Assembly: GCA_023653785.1 (NCBI GenBank)
Contig: JAMKCH010044207.1
Span: 1-64,000 of the forward strand
DNA from: Ophioderma brevispina
Taxonomy: Eukaryota > Echinodermata > Ophiuroidea > Amphilepidida > Ophiodermatidae
DNA: 64,000 nucleotides
Direction: 5' to 3'
Below the pieces are notes generated by a model, which saw only the letters and a program-made list of their open reading frames with translations, was not told the origin of the DNA and searched no databases. How positions within the stretch are numbered: position 1 is the first letter of the stretch; each line of letters starts with the position of its first letter. Positions 1 to 12,215 of this stretch are shown here, piece by piece. The position numbers were made by a program, and so were the translations under genes.

Positions 1-2636
1 TCAAGGACGTGCAGAAATGCTGTACATCATGGAAAGCAACTTCTCATTGATCGTGCGAGATACTGTAACAGGCAGATAGATACAAGACCAATTCAGTTCT
101 GCCGTCAAGTATTGAACAAACCCTCTGATTTCGTAGAGCAATTTACCAACTTCTCCACATTGAGAATACCAACTTGTTTACAATTTGGTAGTTTAAAAAA
201 AGACAAGGTTGTTATAGTTGCCATCAAAGTATTACAGTCTGTCTGCTGTCTTTTTACATAGTTTTTAATAGTGCACACTAATGGTGAGCATGCAAACATG
301 TCTTCAAATTGTTGGAGGTTTTGTGACAGTGAATTTTATATCATGATTAGTGATTTCAGCCATATGATAGTTTTTAATCTTGCCCCTGAGCTTGCTCAGA
401 GCAAGGCTAAGAAATTGCTGTGTGTGTGTGTGTGTCTGTCTGTCTGTCTCTCTGTCTGTGCCTCTCAGTTTGTCTGGGCATTTGTGTTGAAGTTCCTGAT
501 TTGCAATATTGCTTCAATTCAAACTATACTTGGTAACAATGATCAGTGGGAGAAGGGAGAAATTACCTTAATGAGGTTGAGATCAAAGGTCAAATTGGGT
601 CAAAATAGATTGGCAAAGTATTGTTTCAATTCAAACCAAACCTGCTAACAGTGATCAGCGAGTGGGAGGGGAGTACCGATAATCGTAACTCAAGGTCTCT
701 ACATACACATTATATGGCTGACATTAACATTGGACTGGACCTCTTGTTACGACATAATGCTACTATGAAAATAAGGAATCCTTGCGTATTCATGGCAAGT
801 GTACTTATGATTGTGACTTTCTTAGATATTTGTCACAACTGCCAGAATTTTTTAAATGATCTTGAGGAATACCGGCAAATGTACACATTTCTTATACGCG
901 ATTGTCAAGGATTATGCTGAAAAAGACATTATTTTGAAAGTTCCAGCTTTCCAATCCAAACTTCATTGGCTTCCATTTTGGCGCATGCGCAATAACTAGG
1001 TTGTTGTGAAAACAACATCTGGTAGGCGCATTGAAGCAGGGATTCTAAATAAATCGGGATCGTATCGATCGAGAGAGTGCAGGCATACTGCATGAAATCA
1101 GTAGCTCATTGATCGTCGGTCGTCTGTGGCGCTGTGCAATTCATGCTACATCATTCCCGGTCAATACGTCATACTGCATGAATTAGGAGTCGGAATATAT
1201 TTACATGATACAAAATTTATTTTAATTTTGGCCTTGTTTGATCAAAAACGGAATAAACAGCTAAAATAATAACATTTTATGTTGCATGTAAATATATGAG
1301 AGGGGGTACATATGGAAGTCTTGCCTAGGAGTCTATTAGGTAGCTCATTGAAATTGCCTCTGGCTGGTGCTATCACTTCAAAATCGTCTTTGGGCATTGT
1401 ACACATTTTCACCCACCTGATTTTGTTTACAAAATACGCTCTCACGTGTGTGACCTTTCACCTGTGTCATGACTCTTGGTCATCTGGTTTGGACTTAATC
1501 TGCGAACATTGAATTATCCTCTGAAAAGTGCATCAAATTGGCTCTTCCCGAAAACCACTTAAAACATTTTCAGGATTGTCTACCGATGTCTTACAGCTCG
1601 AAAGTAAGTACCATTGCTAAACTTGGACTCGTATAGAGAATCATTAAGTGCAGCAAAATTGTTTATACATTCGTCCTAAGTTTATTATTGCATGACTCGA
1701 GGGCCAGCAAAACATGTCAGGTAAAAGATAAGGCTACTCTATAGTCATGCTTAGCAGGACTAGAGGGAAGAAGTGACCTTAACACCTCTAATGCAAACAA
1801 AGGCAGGGCAGTTTAGAATACCGCCCCATGTCTTGAATCGAGATCCTCTTCTATTCCTGAGGCATGTAGTAAGTGTTATGGTCAAGGCTTTTGTAGATCA
1901 ATCTGGTCCAAATAGGTTGTTTCCCCCATTTGCTAGGTATACAATTTAAGCTAAACTTGGTAACAGTGATCAGAAGGTGATCATTAAGGGATGGGAGTGA
2001 CCTTCAGGACGTTGAGGTCAGAGGTTATGTAGGGAAAATTGATCAAAATATGGTTTAAGTTAGGCAGTTTGGTTGATTTCCCATTTCTGATTGCGACGCG
2101 GGGCAAGATTGCTGGTTCGTGAACCAATTTGTACTATCACATGGCATGAAAACAAAAATGGGTGATATGACAAAAAACAAATATCGACCACCTAAATTTG
2201 TGCAATAGTAAAAATATATCATTTGGTCAAATTTTGATCCATTCCACTCAGCTTTTAACCTTGTGATATATTTTACTGTCAACTCTTAGGCATTCAATAT
2301 TTGTATAACAAAGCGTCATATGCCTTGTAGTAGATGTAATACTCAGTCATGTCAATCGTAGAAGTCATGAGATACTGCTCAGTTCTTCAGCCAGTCGCAG
2401 CACGCTTCTTCCCGACGTAAGACGCAAATATGACAGTGTAATTCTGGCTCTAACTATAGCATAAAAATAACTGATGTGATAACATCTGTGTATCTGTGTA
2501 TGGAGATGGAGGGCACTTACTTTTCCTAAGTATAGGCAAGTTGGCTCTTAGTTGGCAAGACTGCCTGCCAGACTCCATGGCCAGACCCCTTGCTATACAA
2601 TACTCCATTTACCTTCCTTGAGTCAGTGACGTCTAT
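1..2636. other. Intergenic stretch, no gene seen
   Basis: Only short open frames with no recognisable domain and no exon with paired splice sites were found. A simple repeat, TG dinucleotides passing into TCTG tetranucleotides, lies at about 418-465 and accounts for the Cys/Val/Ser-rich open frame over it. A CpG-containing palindrome resembling an NRF-1 core (GCGCATGCGC) is at about 981-990, but nothing around it supports a promoter. Confidence 0.6.
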
Positions 2637-2914
2637 GGTTGGTATTCTGAAAGGGATACGAACTTTAGAGCTGGGTTTAAACCAGGGTTAGTCCTACAAG
2701 AGGGGACCTTTTTTCCTTTCAAAATACTGTGAAAGTTCAATGTAACGTGTGAGAAAATTCCTCATGGATGGGCTGGAACAGCCCTCCATGAGGAATTTTC
2801 CTCACTCGTTACAGCACACTTTTAGAGTAGGTTTAAGAAAAAGGTTCCTCTTGTAGGACTAACCCTGGTTTAAACCTAGGTCTAAAGTTAGTCTCCCTTT
2901 CAGAAATACCAACC
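2637..2914. mobile_element. Fold-back MITE, family A, copy 1
   Basis: This 278-bp unit is one long imperfect hairpin. It starts GGTTGGTATTCTGAAAG and ends with the reverse complement (CTTTCAG, an extra A, ATACCAACC). The arms carry matching GGTTTAAACC-centred blocks and matching CCTCTTGTAGGAC blocks. The tip is a GATGGGCTG...CAGCCC inverted repeat. It encodes no protein and so is a non-autonomous element. A second full copy is at 34038-34313, with partial copies at 32080-32135 and about 44490-44548. The flanking ATGG/CCAT continues the symmetry, so the target-site duplication cannot be defined. Confidence 0.85.
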
Positions 2915-3492
2915 ATGTGTTTAGGCAGTTGTTTTGCGTATTTTTGCATTTTGAATCAACTCTTACGATTTAATGCTGTGATTTTTGCATTACACACGGG
3001 CGTCACAGACTCGAGGAAGATAAAAGCACTATAGCCATGTGCCTACTCCGAGTCGACACAAAGTACCTGCACAGGTGTTGCCTACAAGTCGGCATGATAG
3101 CATAGTAACATAACTCAATCCGATTCGGTTTTCCATTGACACTATATGCTGACATCATTTGTGCCAAGTATTATTGTAGAGTCATTTGTGAGGTTTAAAT
3201 GCCATACATGATGCATGCACTTGTACATAGAACATGGAATTCTATTGTTAGATTGATCCATTAACAAAACAATACCACATTCCAAGTACAAGTACACACC
3301 TTGTGCATGGCACCTAAACCTCTCCATCCCTTTTATGTGGCATACTTGCTGATGTGTCATTCTCAATGTTGCATACGAAGTGATTGTAGTTGTTGGCTGT
3401 CATCAAGAATGACAAATCAGTGTGCAGTTTGTGATAGACCCAACAATAATTATGTGAGAATTGTCTGTAAAAATAGCCGTTGTGTTAGTGTA

Positions 3493-4075
3493 AGAAGGTC
3501 GTAAGTGTAATAACTGCCATTTGTCAGAATTCCAATCAAATACACTATTATGCCACTAATTGGTTAGTGGTTCTTGAAATGGTTAGAGCCACTTACTCTT
3601 GCAAAGATAAGTAGTTATCCTAACACATGGCAGCACGCACGTCGGAGATTGTGGCCCGAAATCATGCTCCAGGACCATGACCAGTCTTATTATCTCATAA
3701 GGCAGCTATTCAATATTTTTCTACTTCAATCCACAACTCTGATGTTTTTATGATTCCAATCTCCAACTCTAAAATACAAATAAAATCATCAACTAAATTT
3801 TGTTCCTGGAGTGGGATTCGAACCCACGACCTTTAGATAACAAGACGAGCGCCCACAGACACACGCCACGCAATCCGAGCCGGCAGGAAGTCGTTCTTTT
3901 GTAATACTTCAATATAAACATTAACGGAATAAAGCGCACACATAATAATGAATAGCGCCCCTATGAGACGAGTTGAAAATATACGCTCCTGGAGCATGAT
4001 TTCGGGCCAAAATCTCCAAGAATCTGGCAGCACACAGATGTATCACATGGCAGTTATTGCACTTACAACCTTCTT
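3493..4075. mobile_element. Composite inverted-repeat element with an embedded tRNA-like segment
   Basis: Outer arms of about 28 bp (AGAAGGTCGTAAGTG near 3494; reverse complement near 4050-4075) enclose a second, longer inverted pair. In that inner pair, the block containing GGCCCGAAATCATGCTCCAG near 3652-3671 matches its reverse complement at about 3990-4012. The middle holds a tRNA-like SINE head on the minus strand. The open frames across it are by-products of the symmetry. It may be one fold-back transposon or a SINE inserted between two arms; the arms are visible, but the insertion history is inference. Confidence 0.7.
3816..3880 (-). repeat. tRNA-derived SINE head
   Basis: The minus strand reads GTGGGTTCGAATCCCAC, a perfect T-arm with the RNA polymerase III B-box consensus GGTTCGANNCC. 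An A-box-like GTGGCGTGTGTCTGTGGG lies about 50 nt upstream. The acceptor stem is not paired, so this is a tRNA-derived SINE promoter rather than a functional tRNA gene. Confidence 0.65.
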
Positions 4076-5281
4076 GCACTCACATGACGAAGTGGAGAAT
4101 GAAAGATTCTCAGTCATTTTGTCACTCTTACATGTGGAAAATGACTTGCTGTAGTGTCCTGTTATAATCCCTTGGGGCATGACATACGCGCGCGTATCTC
4201 TGCGTGAACTGCGTTTACATGCAATCCAACGGTGTGTCGCATTGGCGGGAAAGTGGCCGTACATAAATACATGTCCAAGGGATTTTTGACAAATACTATA
4301 GCTTGTCTTTCTCGTACACGAAGCAATTGAGCATTTGGGCTCCGCATGAAACTTAAAGGTGTGATATGTTACTCTGTTGCTACTGGGCAAGGGGGAAAGG
4401 TTATGTTGGAATGGTAATGCCAAGTATGTATATTACTCTGTATAAAAACAAATAGAGCAAAAACAAACAGCATTAAAAGTGAAAAAGAACATTTCAGGAT
4501 AAAACCTTTAAATTTTGAAAACTTCATTTTGGGATTCATTACTGAAATGATTGGATAAAACTTCCCCTGGTACTTTTTATATGCTGTATAAAGATGATCA
4601 ACTAAAAGTAAAGTACGATTATTTATCGAAATATTGAAGTTTTGGCAACTCCACGTCGTGTGCATTAGGAAATTGTCCATATATAAACCCAAATCAAAAA
4701 CTTATCTTACATAAACATTTTAGAAAAATGACTACAACTGTCTTAACAAAGAAAATTTTCAACAAGAAATGTATGCTAACAAAAATAAACACAAATGCTT
4801 GTATTTTTTTATGTCTATATTCATTTATCTATCTGTAGGATTGTCCCAAGCTGGAAATCAAAAGGGGGTAATTTATTTTTTTTTCAATTATTTGGAAATA
4901 TCCTGATAAATGATGTGCAAATGTCAATTTCTTTTGCTTTAGTTATATGCAGCAGGTTATAGGTTGGAGTCATACAGAGTGAGCACCTGATGTGTCATTC
5001 GTCGATTGTTAGCATCTCCTTGGCCAACCCAAAAACTTTTTGGTACCAATTTTGTGCTCTAACATCGTGCTATCAGTAAACCTGTGTGGACTTACTAAAG
5101 TACATTCCAGCCTTAAGGGCTATCGAGATGTACAAACAAAAATTAAAATAGTTAGGATTGACTGTACAAATTATTTAAATCGGCTGTTGTGTAGCAAGAA
5201 TGTACCATTTATAAATTTGGTAATGTTCATGGATTTGATTTGAAGGTTTTGCATTTACCCCATCAATATGAAATGTTTTAA
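4076..5281. other. No gene recognised
   Basis: AT-rich DNA with overlapping short open frames on the minus strand (about 4043-4692). None shows a recognisable motif or a splice framework, and I treat them as chance frames. Confidence 0.5.
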
Positions 5282-5475
5282 AAACTTGGCTTACTGTATT
5301 TTGTGCAACAAAATGAAACGAAACAGGCTCAGTGCACCCTTTGGATGTTGTGATCAGTTTCGTTATTGCTGTTGGATATACATTTGTATAGTATGACCGA
5401 ACAAAGCGTGTAATTCAATGGGTGCACTGGTCTTGTTTTGTTTCCTTTCGTTGCACAAAATACCTTAAGCCAAAA
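5282..5475. mobile_element. MITE with roughly 50-bp inverted arms
   Basis: TTGGCTTACTGTATTTTGTG at the left is mirrored by the reverse complement of CAAAATACCTTAAGCCAA at the right. The symmetry continues inward through GAAACGAAACA and GTGCACCC to a roughly 65-nt loop. There is no coding capacity. Only one copy is seen in the window. Confidence 0.75.
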
Positions 5476-7268
5476 ACTTTGGTAGCTTGTTTAAGTGTTG
5501 CAATTTCCACCCACCCGTGTCAAGTGCAATTACTGTAAACTGAGTTTTTATAGAACTAAATATTGGTAAATAGCAATTGAATTTCTCAACTTATCCTAAA
5601 ACTGGGTCACAAAAATTGATCTCTGTTTATATTTGCCAAAAAAAGATCAAATTCTGTTTTTTTTTAAATATATTTACCGATTGGTGTTGGTTTCTATTTT
5701 CAGTGGCTATTTGTGTTTTTCTGAAAACAAACAAGTATCTGTTAAACTGAATTTTCACAGTGATTAAGAAGCTGAAAATAACAGCACAATAAGATCTAAT
5801 TTTACTGTAAGTTTGTTCTTGTTAATACTTTAATCAAGAAGCTGATGTGAATATATAAAGTATCCTATACCAATACGATTAGGCACACAAATTGCATTTA
5901 ACCAACCCTTTGTTTTTTTGACTAATGTAATCCATAGGTAAATGATTAAGTTCTCATCCAGAAAGAGCTTTCTGGTATGTGACTAATTACCCATCAGTTA
6001 CCTTTATAGTATCCATAACACATTGACCAATGGAATGGGTATGAGTTGAATTTTTGGATGGCCTATTATAAGAGAAAACAGGGTTAAGGAGTAGGATTAG
6101 GGCAACTCACATGCAATCCTTGATGGTCAAATTCGGATTGATATGTTAAGCTATTTTGAATAGAAAAAAGTATGAAGCCCCTTTGTAAATTATTCTTTCC
6201 ATTCCAAGGTTTTTATAAGCACTAAGAGAAAATATATACTTCCAAGTTTTTGTCATCATTAAGTTAACAAACAGTATGAAGGTGAAGGGCATTAGAAATG
6301 TAACCAGATCAGTTATATTTTTGTATCAAAACCTTCTCTTTCTATCTTGATATTTAGGATTGAAGGTGCATAAGGGATTTATATTCAGACTTTTGTCATT
6401 TTTTTTTTTGTATGAAGGATTGCTTAAGCCAATGCATATCTTTGGTTTGGTTTCTAAATGAACATAATGTTAAGATACACAGAGTTGGTTAAGATACACA
6501 CTTGCTGAGGTTCCTTGAACCAGTGTTGATTAGAAGTGATTTGATTTTGAAGTTGGCCGGTTCACCCCTCACTTAGGTTCAATAATCATTTTTCAGTCCA
6601 CAAGGAGCTGTTAATTAATTTTTATGAAACAGATAAAATTTTTGATTCATCAGTCACTGTTTGAAAAGTTATGAGCCTTGTAAAATGACAATTTTATTTA
6701 AAATTTTATTATTTTTTTTTTTTTTTTTTTTAATTATTAAATTTCACACATTTGTGGAAATGGTCAATTTTTTGTATCACAGTGGCCCATAATAATTAAA
6801 AAAATGCTATCATGAATCCTGTTCTTGATGAGCTATTGTAGCCAAACCTAGGTATATTGTGGATGGCAGAAGCCCCTACCAACTATATAATTCCCCTAGC
6901 ATCCTCCCCTGGGTCTGATGGTGGGGTGGGGGAAAATGTCAACATTGCACAAAAAAGTCAACATTTGCCTATATCTTCTTTTTTTTTAGATGAGCTGTGG
7001 CAGCCAAACTTGGTATGTTGTAGGAGGGCACAAGTCCATGCTAACCATGTAATTGTAGTTCCTCCAGGGACTTCCCCTGGGACTGACAGGGGCAGGAAAC
7101 ATCAAAAAGGTTAACATTGTGCAATCCATCCTTTTTTTCCCATTTGATATAATAACATGCAAAAGGAATTGGTCTTTCGCACAATTATATATCTTGAGCA
7201 AAGTCAAATGTTGGGTGATTTGCGTGTTTCTGTAGAGCTCTAAGTTGATGTCTCATCAGCTTTGGGTA
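5476..7268. other. No gene recognised
   Basis: AT-rich DNA with T and A homopolymers (for example about 6712-6731). Two similar blocks at about 6840-6930 and 7000-7090 share GATGAGCT...GTAGCCAAAC..TGGTATgTTGTgGA and a CCCCTGGG-containing stretch. They look like a diverged tandem duplication of about 150 bp. No coding evidence was found. Confidence 0.45.
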
Positions 7269-7357
7269 GTTTGCGTAACCTGACCCATCTGACACACTTA
7301 TGAATTCGGAAGGTTTCTGAATTCATAATCGAGTCAGATGGGTCAGGTTACGCAAAC
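7269..7357. mobile_element. 89-bp MITE with perfect 25-bp inverted ends
   Basis: GTTTGCGTAACCTGACCC plus seven more bases at 7269-7293 is exactly reverse-complemented at 7333-7357. Inside, TATGAATTC and GAATTCATA form a second inverted pair, so almost the whole unit can fold into one hairpin. There is no coding content. Confidence 0.85.
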
Positions 7358-7553
7358 TCCCTCAGCTTTGTGGTGATCACTTTTCTGCAAAGAGTGCATT
7401 TTGTATTGCTTGGATATTTCTCTCTAGGAGGCAAGGAGAGATGAAAAAGAAGATGTCAAGAAAAACTTCTTAAACTTGAAACCCAATTCAAGACATAATA
7501 CTGATTTCTTAGAGTTTGCAGACTTTCAGACAGATGTTATAACAAATCATATA

Positions 7554-7884
7554 AGGCGACGAAAATAAAAAACCCTGTTTTACGGGCCCGACCGACCCTG
7601 ATTTTTCAGTTTTGCAGATTTTTTTTTTTTTAGTTTTTCCAAAAAACATGTAAAATCAGCCTGTTTTTAGCACAAATTTATCAATTTTGGCAATTTTTTT
7701 AAAGAAAATTTGTAAAAATTTTTCATTTTTTTCTCTTGATTTTTCAGATTTCGGGGCTATTTTAGGCCAATTTTGAGCTCCAGAAAAGAAAAAAAAATTA
7801 AAAAAGAAAAAATTCGCCCGACCGACCGACCCTACTCGAAAGGTCCGCTCGCCCGTAAAACAGGGTTTTCTTTTTTCGTCGCCT
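7554..7884. mobile_element. MITE with AGGCGACGAAAA inverted ends, copy 1
   Basis: The left end AGGCGACGAAAA...CCCTGTTTTACGGGC matches the right end GCCCGTAAAACAGGG...TTTTCGTCGCCT as an inverted repeat of about 32 bp around a T-rich core. Repeated CGACC units lie just inside both ends. Flanking bases (ATA before, AAT after) do not give a clear target-site duplication. A degraded relative is at 16892-17156. Confidence 0.85.
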
Positions 7885-8976
7885 AATGGGTGAATTTAGA
7901 GATCTGACAAAATTAACAAGTCACAATCTGATAGGTGTAGAAATAAAATTTCCCCTTTTGTACTTGTAGTTTAATTCGCCAGTGACAACTTTACCTGTAG
8001 TAAGTCTTGCAAACATTCAATTCTGTAGCGTAGTTTGGCCAAGTCCCTTTGTAAATTTTCTTTTGAACCATGTTAAGCAATGGGTTTAGGCAGTTTAGGT
8101 CAAGTGTATGTTTCAGACATAAGATGATCCTGTCAAGTGATTCTTAAAACTGAACTGAACTTAAGTTAGAATTAGAATAGACAAGTAAAAAAAAATTCTA
8201 GAAAAAATGGAAGCTGAATTTCACCACCTTGGAAATCTAAACCTACCATATCAAAATGAACGTAAAACATAATTAATATAAAAGCATTCATTGGCTTAAT
8301 GTAAGATGATCAACCCAAAAAATGCAGAACACTAAAGTGGGTGGAACCAGAGATTTACTATTTGAGGGCTGAAAGATTGATTGGGGTATTTATTGTTAGC
8401 CTATACACAGCCAGTACACAGATTTGAACATTGTGAAAATTGTTAATTTCTTTTTGCAATACAGAGCATGTCTACTCGGGTTATATTAGTAAAAAGGAAT
8501 TTGTGAATACTATACTGACACTCAAAATCCCTGATACATTTTCAAATGTTTGGATGTGTCAACCTGAACATTCATGTCAAATTCTTGATATTAGCATGAT
8601 TGCTTCATTGAGTGATGCACATTAAGGATTTTCACACTGAGTGCTCGGTGATTGATATACTTAACCGGTCGATCGCCTTTTGTAGATTTCAAACCAGCCA
8701 CCAAATTCATTATACAGGCCTGTGGGGAGTTCAGCTTTTTAGCTGATTTCAGCCATTTTTCATGCTTTCAAAGAGTTTTTTCTTTCATTTTCAGTCTGTT
8801 TTTGACCTTTTTACCTAGTTTCAGCCTTTTTTAAGCTCTTTTTTCAAAACCCCAGTTTTACCCCACTCACAGGTCTGATTATAATACTTCAACTCTGACT
8901 TGCATCGCTGTTGTGCTTCAAGTGACAGCACACAAGCATCTACTAAATGCACTTATGTAAGAGACTATTATGTTTG
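7885..8976. other. No gene recognised
   Basis: Two short plus-strand frames (8440-8625 and 8652-8834) have no recognisable motif; the second is Phe/Leu-rich from T-rich DNA. Nothing else was seen. Confidence 0.5.
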
Positions 8977-9166
8977 GAATCAAATCTGAGACGCGTCGCC
9001 CTGTGCCGATCGCAGTGAGCGTTTGCGCCGAGCGTAGCACGCAACAAAAGTACAAATTGGCCAATCGCGCTAACATATTTACGTTACTAGGACGCTTGTT
9101 AATAGGTGCAGCTGTGCATACGCAGTCAACGCACAACATTTTAATGACGCGTCTCAGATTTGATTC
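8977..9166. mobile_element. MITE, about 190 bp
   Basis: GAATCAAATCTGAGACGCGTC at the left is exactly reverse-complemented at the right (GACGCGTCTCAGATTTGATTC). Weaker symmetry extends several bases outward (TATGT/ACATA). The interior is CpG-rich relative to its surroundings. The open frames on both strands here are symmetric by-products. Confidence 0.85.
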
Positions 9167-9835
9167 AAGACATATTATTAACAATATTTAACTTCCTTGT
9201 TCATCCCGTAAAATTTCGTTGACAAAAAATGCACAATTTCTGTGCAGAAACCAACCAAGGTGACAAGTCGTATCACTTAAAAGAAAAGATGGCTATGTGC
9301 TTCGGCATTAAAAAAAGTCAACAACCACTGCTGTAAATGGCTCAGAAAGAAGTATTTAGTGAAAGCAAGAGCTCATTAAATCCTTACTTGGGGGAGCTTT
9401 TACATTTTAACTAAAGCGTTATTGTGCATGCGCAGCTAGTATTCAGAAAACAACTTCATTAGTCTTCAAAAATGGCGATAGGTCGCAAAACCTGCTCAGT
9501 GTGAAAGGCCTTATTTTGTTAAAGGCTGACTCAGATTTCCCGAAGAGGGCGCCCTCAATTTTCAAACAAATTATGATTTTTGCATATACATAATGCTTAT
9601 CCATATACTAATCACTGTGTGAAATAGCTAAGCTCAAATCGGTGTCCTTCATATAGAAAATCTCATCTTTGTTATAATATTCCAGATCCAGAATTTTTGT
9701 TATACACAGTATCCTATGGCACTGTTATACTATATACATGTGTTTACTGCATCAAAACAAAAAATCAGATTCATCTCAAACTTTGGAATTGAGCATTTTA
9801 GGTAACTATCTTTAGTTCTGGTTGACTATTTTTTG

Positions 9836-10215
9836 TGTCGCCTGCCCTAAGGCAGGAAACACATAGGGATCACTTTGTCCACTGTAGTCTGTTGTTGATG
9901 TCTGTTGTTGTTGTGAAAAAGGGTTAACATTTGCTTTGTAATATCCACATACTTTGATGGATTTAAACCAAATTTCAGTCAGAGATGCAACATGGGATCC
10001 TGCATTTGCGGATTAGGTCAAAGGTAACATACCAAGGTCAAAGTTCATGTGAGGTCAAGTTGTAAGATAGGCTGAAAATGTAAAATTGACCTGAAAAGTT
10101 GAAGTTCAATTGGAACCAAACTTGAACCATAGGTGCAACATTGGATCCCTTATATGTTAATGAGGTCAAAGGCCAAATGAGACCTATCATTACAAACCGT
10201 GACGGCAGGTGACAC
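9836..10215. repeat. Interspersed repeat with GTGTCGCCTGCC ends
   Basis: GTGTCGCCTGCC at 9836 and GGCAGGTGACAC ending at 10215 form near-perfect 12-bp inverted ends. The interior has several AGGTCAAAG/AGGTCAA motifs in direct orientation, a pattern common in invertebrate intergenic repeats. It has no coding potential. That it is transposon-derived is inference. Confidence 0.55.
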
Positions 10216-10952
10216 ATGCGGTCCGAGGACCGATGTATTTTTAATATACAAAAAAAAAATTATATTTCGAAATCTCTGAATCAGCCTTCAATGTTAGTAC
10301 TGTTCATTTTCAATATCGGACATGTGTTACATGAACCAAGGTATTTTGAGTGTAGAAGTGACTTCATAAAAAGAAATGTACTTACGTTAAAAGGCAAGTC
10401 ATTCACTCATCTTGATGTATGAGGATCACCCATTGTTAGTTTCATAATCAACATTGTTCCAATCACTTTCTGAATAAAATTAGTGGCCTATTTTAAGTTG
10501 TGATTACCTTTTAATAGATAAGTAGTGGTATTTATTTTACTCGGTGTTTAGAAATCCTTAAGTAGTGTATTGTTTATAAAAATCCTATGGGAATGACTCT
10601 TGGTACATCATAGACACATAACATATTGCAAGATTCAATATAGGTGGGTCTCAAAGCATTTACAACTGTAGGCTGTTGCTACTCAACAGGAATGAAATAA
10701 GATTTTACGACCATTTTTTGCTATAATACACTTCATATAAATTCTGCTCATTTTGTTTGTAGTGTGAAGTGTCCATTACATTATTTTTTTAATTGTTTGT
10801 GATATTTTATGCAAGCAGTGTTGGTTCAAACCACTACTTTTCACACAAATGTAGAAAGAAAGGAAATTAAACGATAAATAAAATATTTCATGTTTACTAT
10901 TAAGGGTAAGCTGCGACTTGTTTTGCAGTAAATCTGTGTGATCTTACAATTG
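10216..10952. other. No gene recognised
   Basis: AT-rich. One 68-codon plus-strand frame (10216-10422) has no recognisable motif. Confidence 0.5.
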
Positions 10953-11636
10953 TACACGGCCATTTTCTTACTCACATGGTAGCCGATTCGGCAGCTACAC
11001 CATGTCTACCGCGGCAGCTACTGCACAGTACACACTGGGCTAATTGCGAGGCAGTAGCTGCAAGATAGGGCTTACAAAGTACACAGTTATTAGGTATACA
11101 GTGATGTGTCTACTCTGCTGTACCTACCCAAATGGCTAGCCTGTAGTTGCCCACTAAGTAGATAGAAGGTGGATGTTGTGTAGACAGTACCGGAGTAGAC
11201 AGGCAGCTACCACATAGCTACTCCACGGTTACCACGACGCCTTTTGAGAGTGGATGAAAATTTCATGAAATGAGGGCACTATACACTTGTTCTCTGTTTA
11301 GCATTTTTGAACGTTTTTTGAAGAAAATCATTACGAAATTCAAATCGGGCATCATCAAAAACCCTCATATACCTGCACATGTAATAAAAATGCAAATATA
11401 CACCAAAAATATCTAAAAAACAAAATTGGCCATGAGAAATACCACGCGCGCTGAGAGCCAGTGTAACCATGTAGCTACTCCATGACGGGGGAGACCGCCG
11501 CTGTGTGTACACTATCCATCTATGTGGCAAAAAATACATGGAATCCTGGCCGGCGAGTGTACGTCTAGTGGGTAGGTAATCCATGTCTACTCAGTGGTAG
11601 CTGTGTGGTAACTACCATGAAGAAATTGGCTGTGTA
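10953..11636. mobile_element. 680-bp inverted-end element rich in GGTAGCTAC
   Basis: TACACGGCCATTTTCTTACTC...CATGGTAG at the left matches the reverse complement of CTACCATGAAGAAATTGGCTGTGTA at the right. The interior repeats GTAGCTAC/GGCAGCTAC motifs in both orientations many times. A similar motif-rich stretch is at 55010-55420. The 101-codon minus-strand frame inside has no recognised domain, so the element is probably non-autonomous. Confidence 0.65.
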
Positions 11637-11659
11637 TTTGATGCTTCCCATTGCATATC

Positions 11660-12040
11660 TGAAAGTTCATATATCCGAAAGTTGTTAATCCGAACACAGG
11701 AATTTTATATACCTACGTACGTAGGTGTTATTCCATTAATCTGAACATTTGTTTCTTATTCCGAAAGGAACTTATTCCGAATGTTTGTTGATCCGAAGGT
11801 TTGTTTATCCAAAGGTTCATTGATCCGAAAATGAAATACGGTTCGTTGATCCGAAAATTAACCTAACCCCAAAACTAATCCTAACCCTTATTTCTTCGAA
11901 TTAACTAACCATATTTCTTTTTCGGATACACAAATCTTATTTCAAAAGGCTAGCTTTTTCGGATAAATGAACCTTCAGATTAATGCACCTTAGGATTAAT
12001 AAAACTAAGGAATAATGAACCTCCTGATAAATGAATCATT
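11660..12040. repeat. Fold-back array of TNATCCGAA motifs
   Basis: The left half (about 11660-11855) repeats TTNATCCGAANGTT every 15-25 bp. The right half (about 11925-12040) has the reverse complement (TTCGGATAAATGAACCTT and variants). The two halves are separated by CTAACCCCAAAACTAATCCTA. The result is an array that reverses orientation at its centre and can fold on itself. Confidence 0.65.
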
Positions 12041-12215
12041 GGAAAACAAATTTTGCCTGCTATCGTAATTGTCCCCATAGAAAAACATGCTTCGATTTTC
12101 TGTTGTGCATGACCAAAAATTCTAAATCATCTCAGTTTTGATCTAAGCATTCCAAATATGCAAACACCGGGTTAAAAAAAAATGGGGGGCCTTTCTCATT
12201 CTGAAAGTATTCGTT
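12035..12215 (+). repeat. Repeat family C, partial copy
   Basis: Shares CTGCTATCGTAAT.GTCCCCATAGAAAA.CATGCT and a downstream AAATATG(C/T)AAA.ACC.GGGTT block with 40430-40760 and with the two inverted copies at 47545-48362. It lacks the ACCACCTACCGAGAACG segment of the longer copies, so it is truncated. Confidence 0.65.

Noticed and set aside
11865..11900. Telomere-like CTAACCCCAAAACTAATCCTA
   Set aside because: Only a few irregular units at the centre of another repeat; not a telomeric array.
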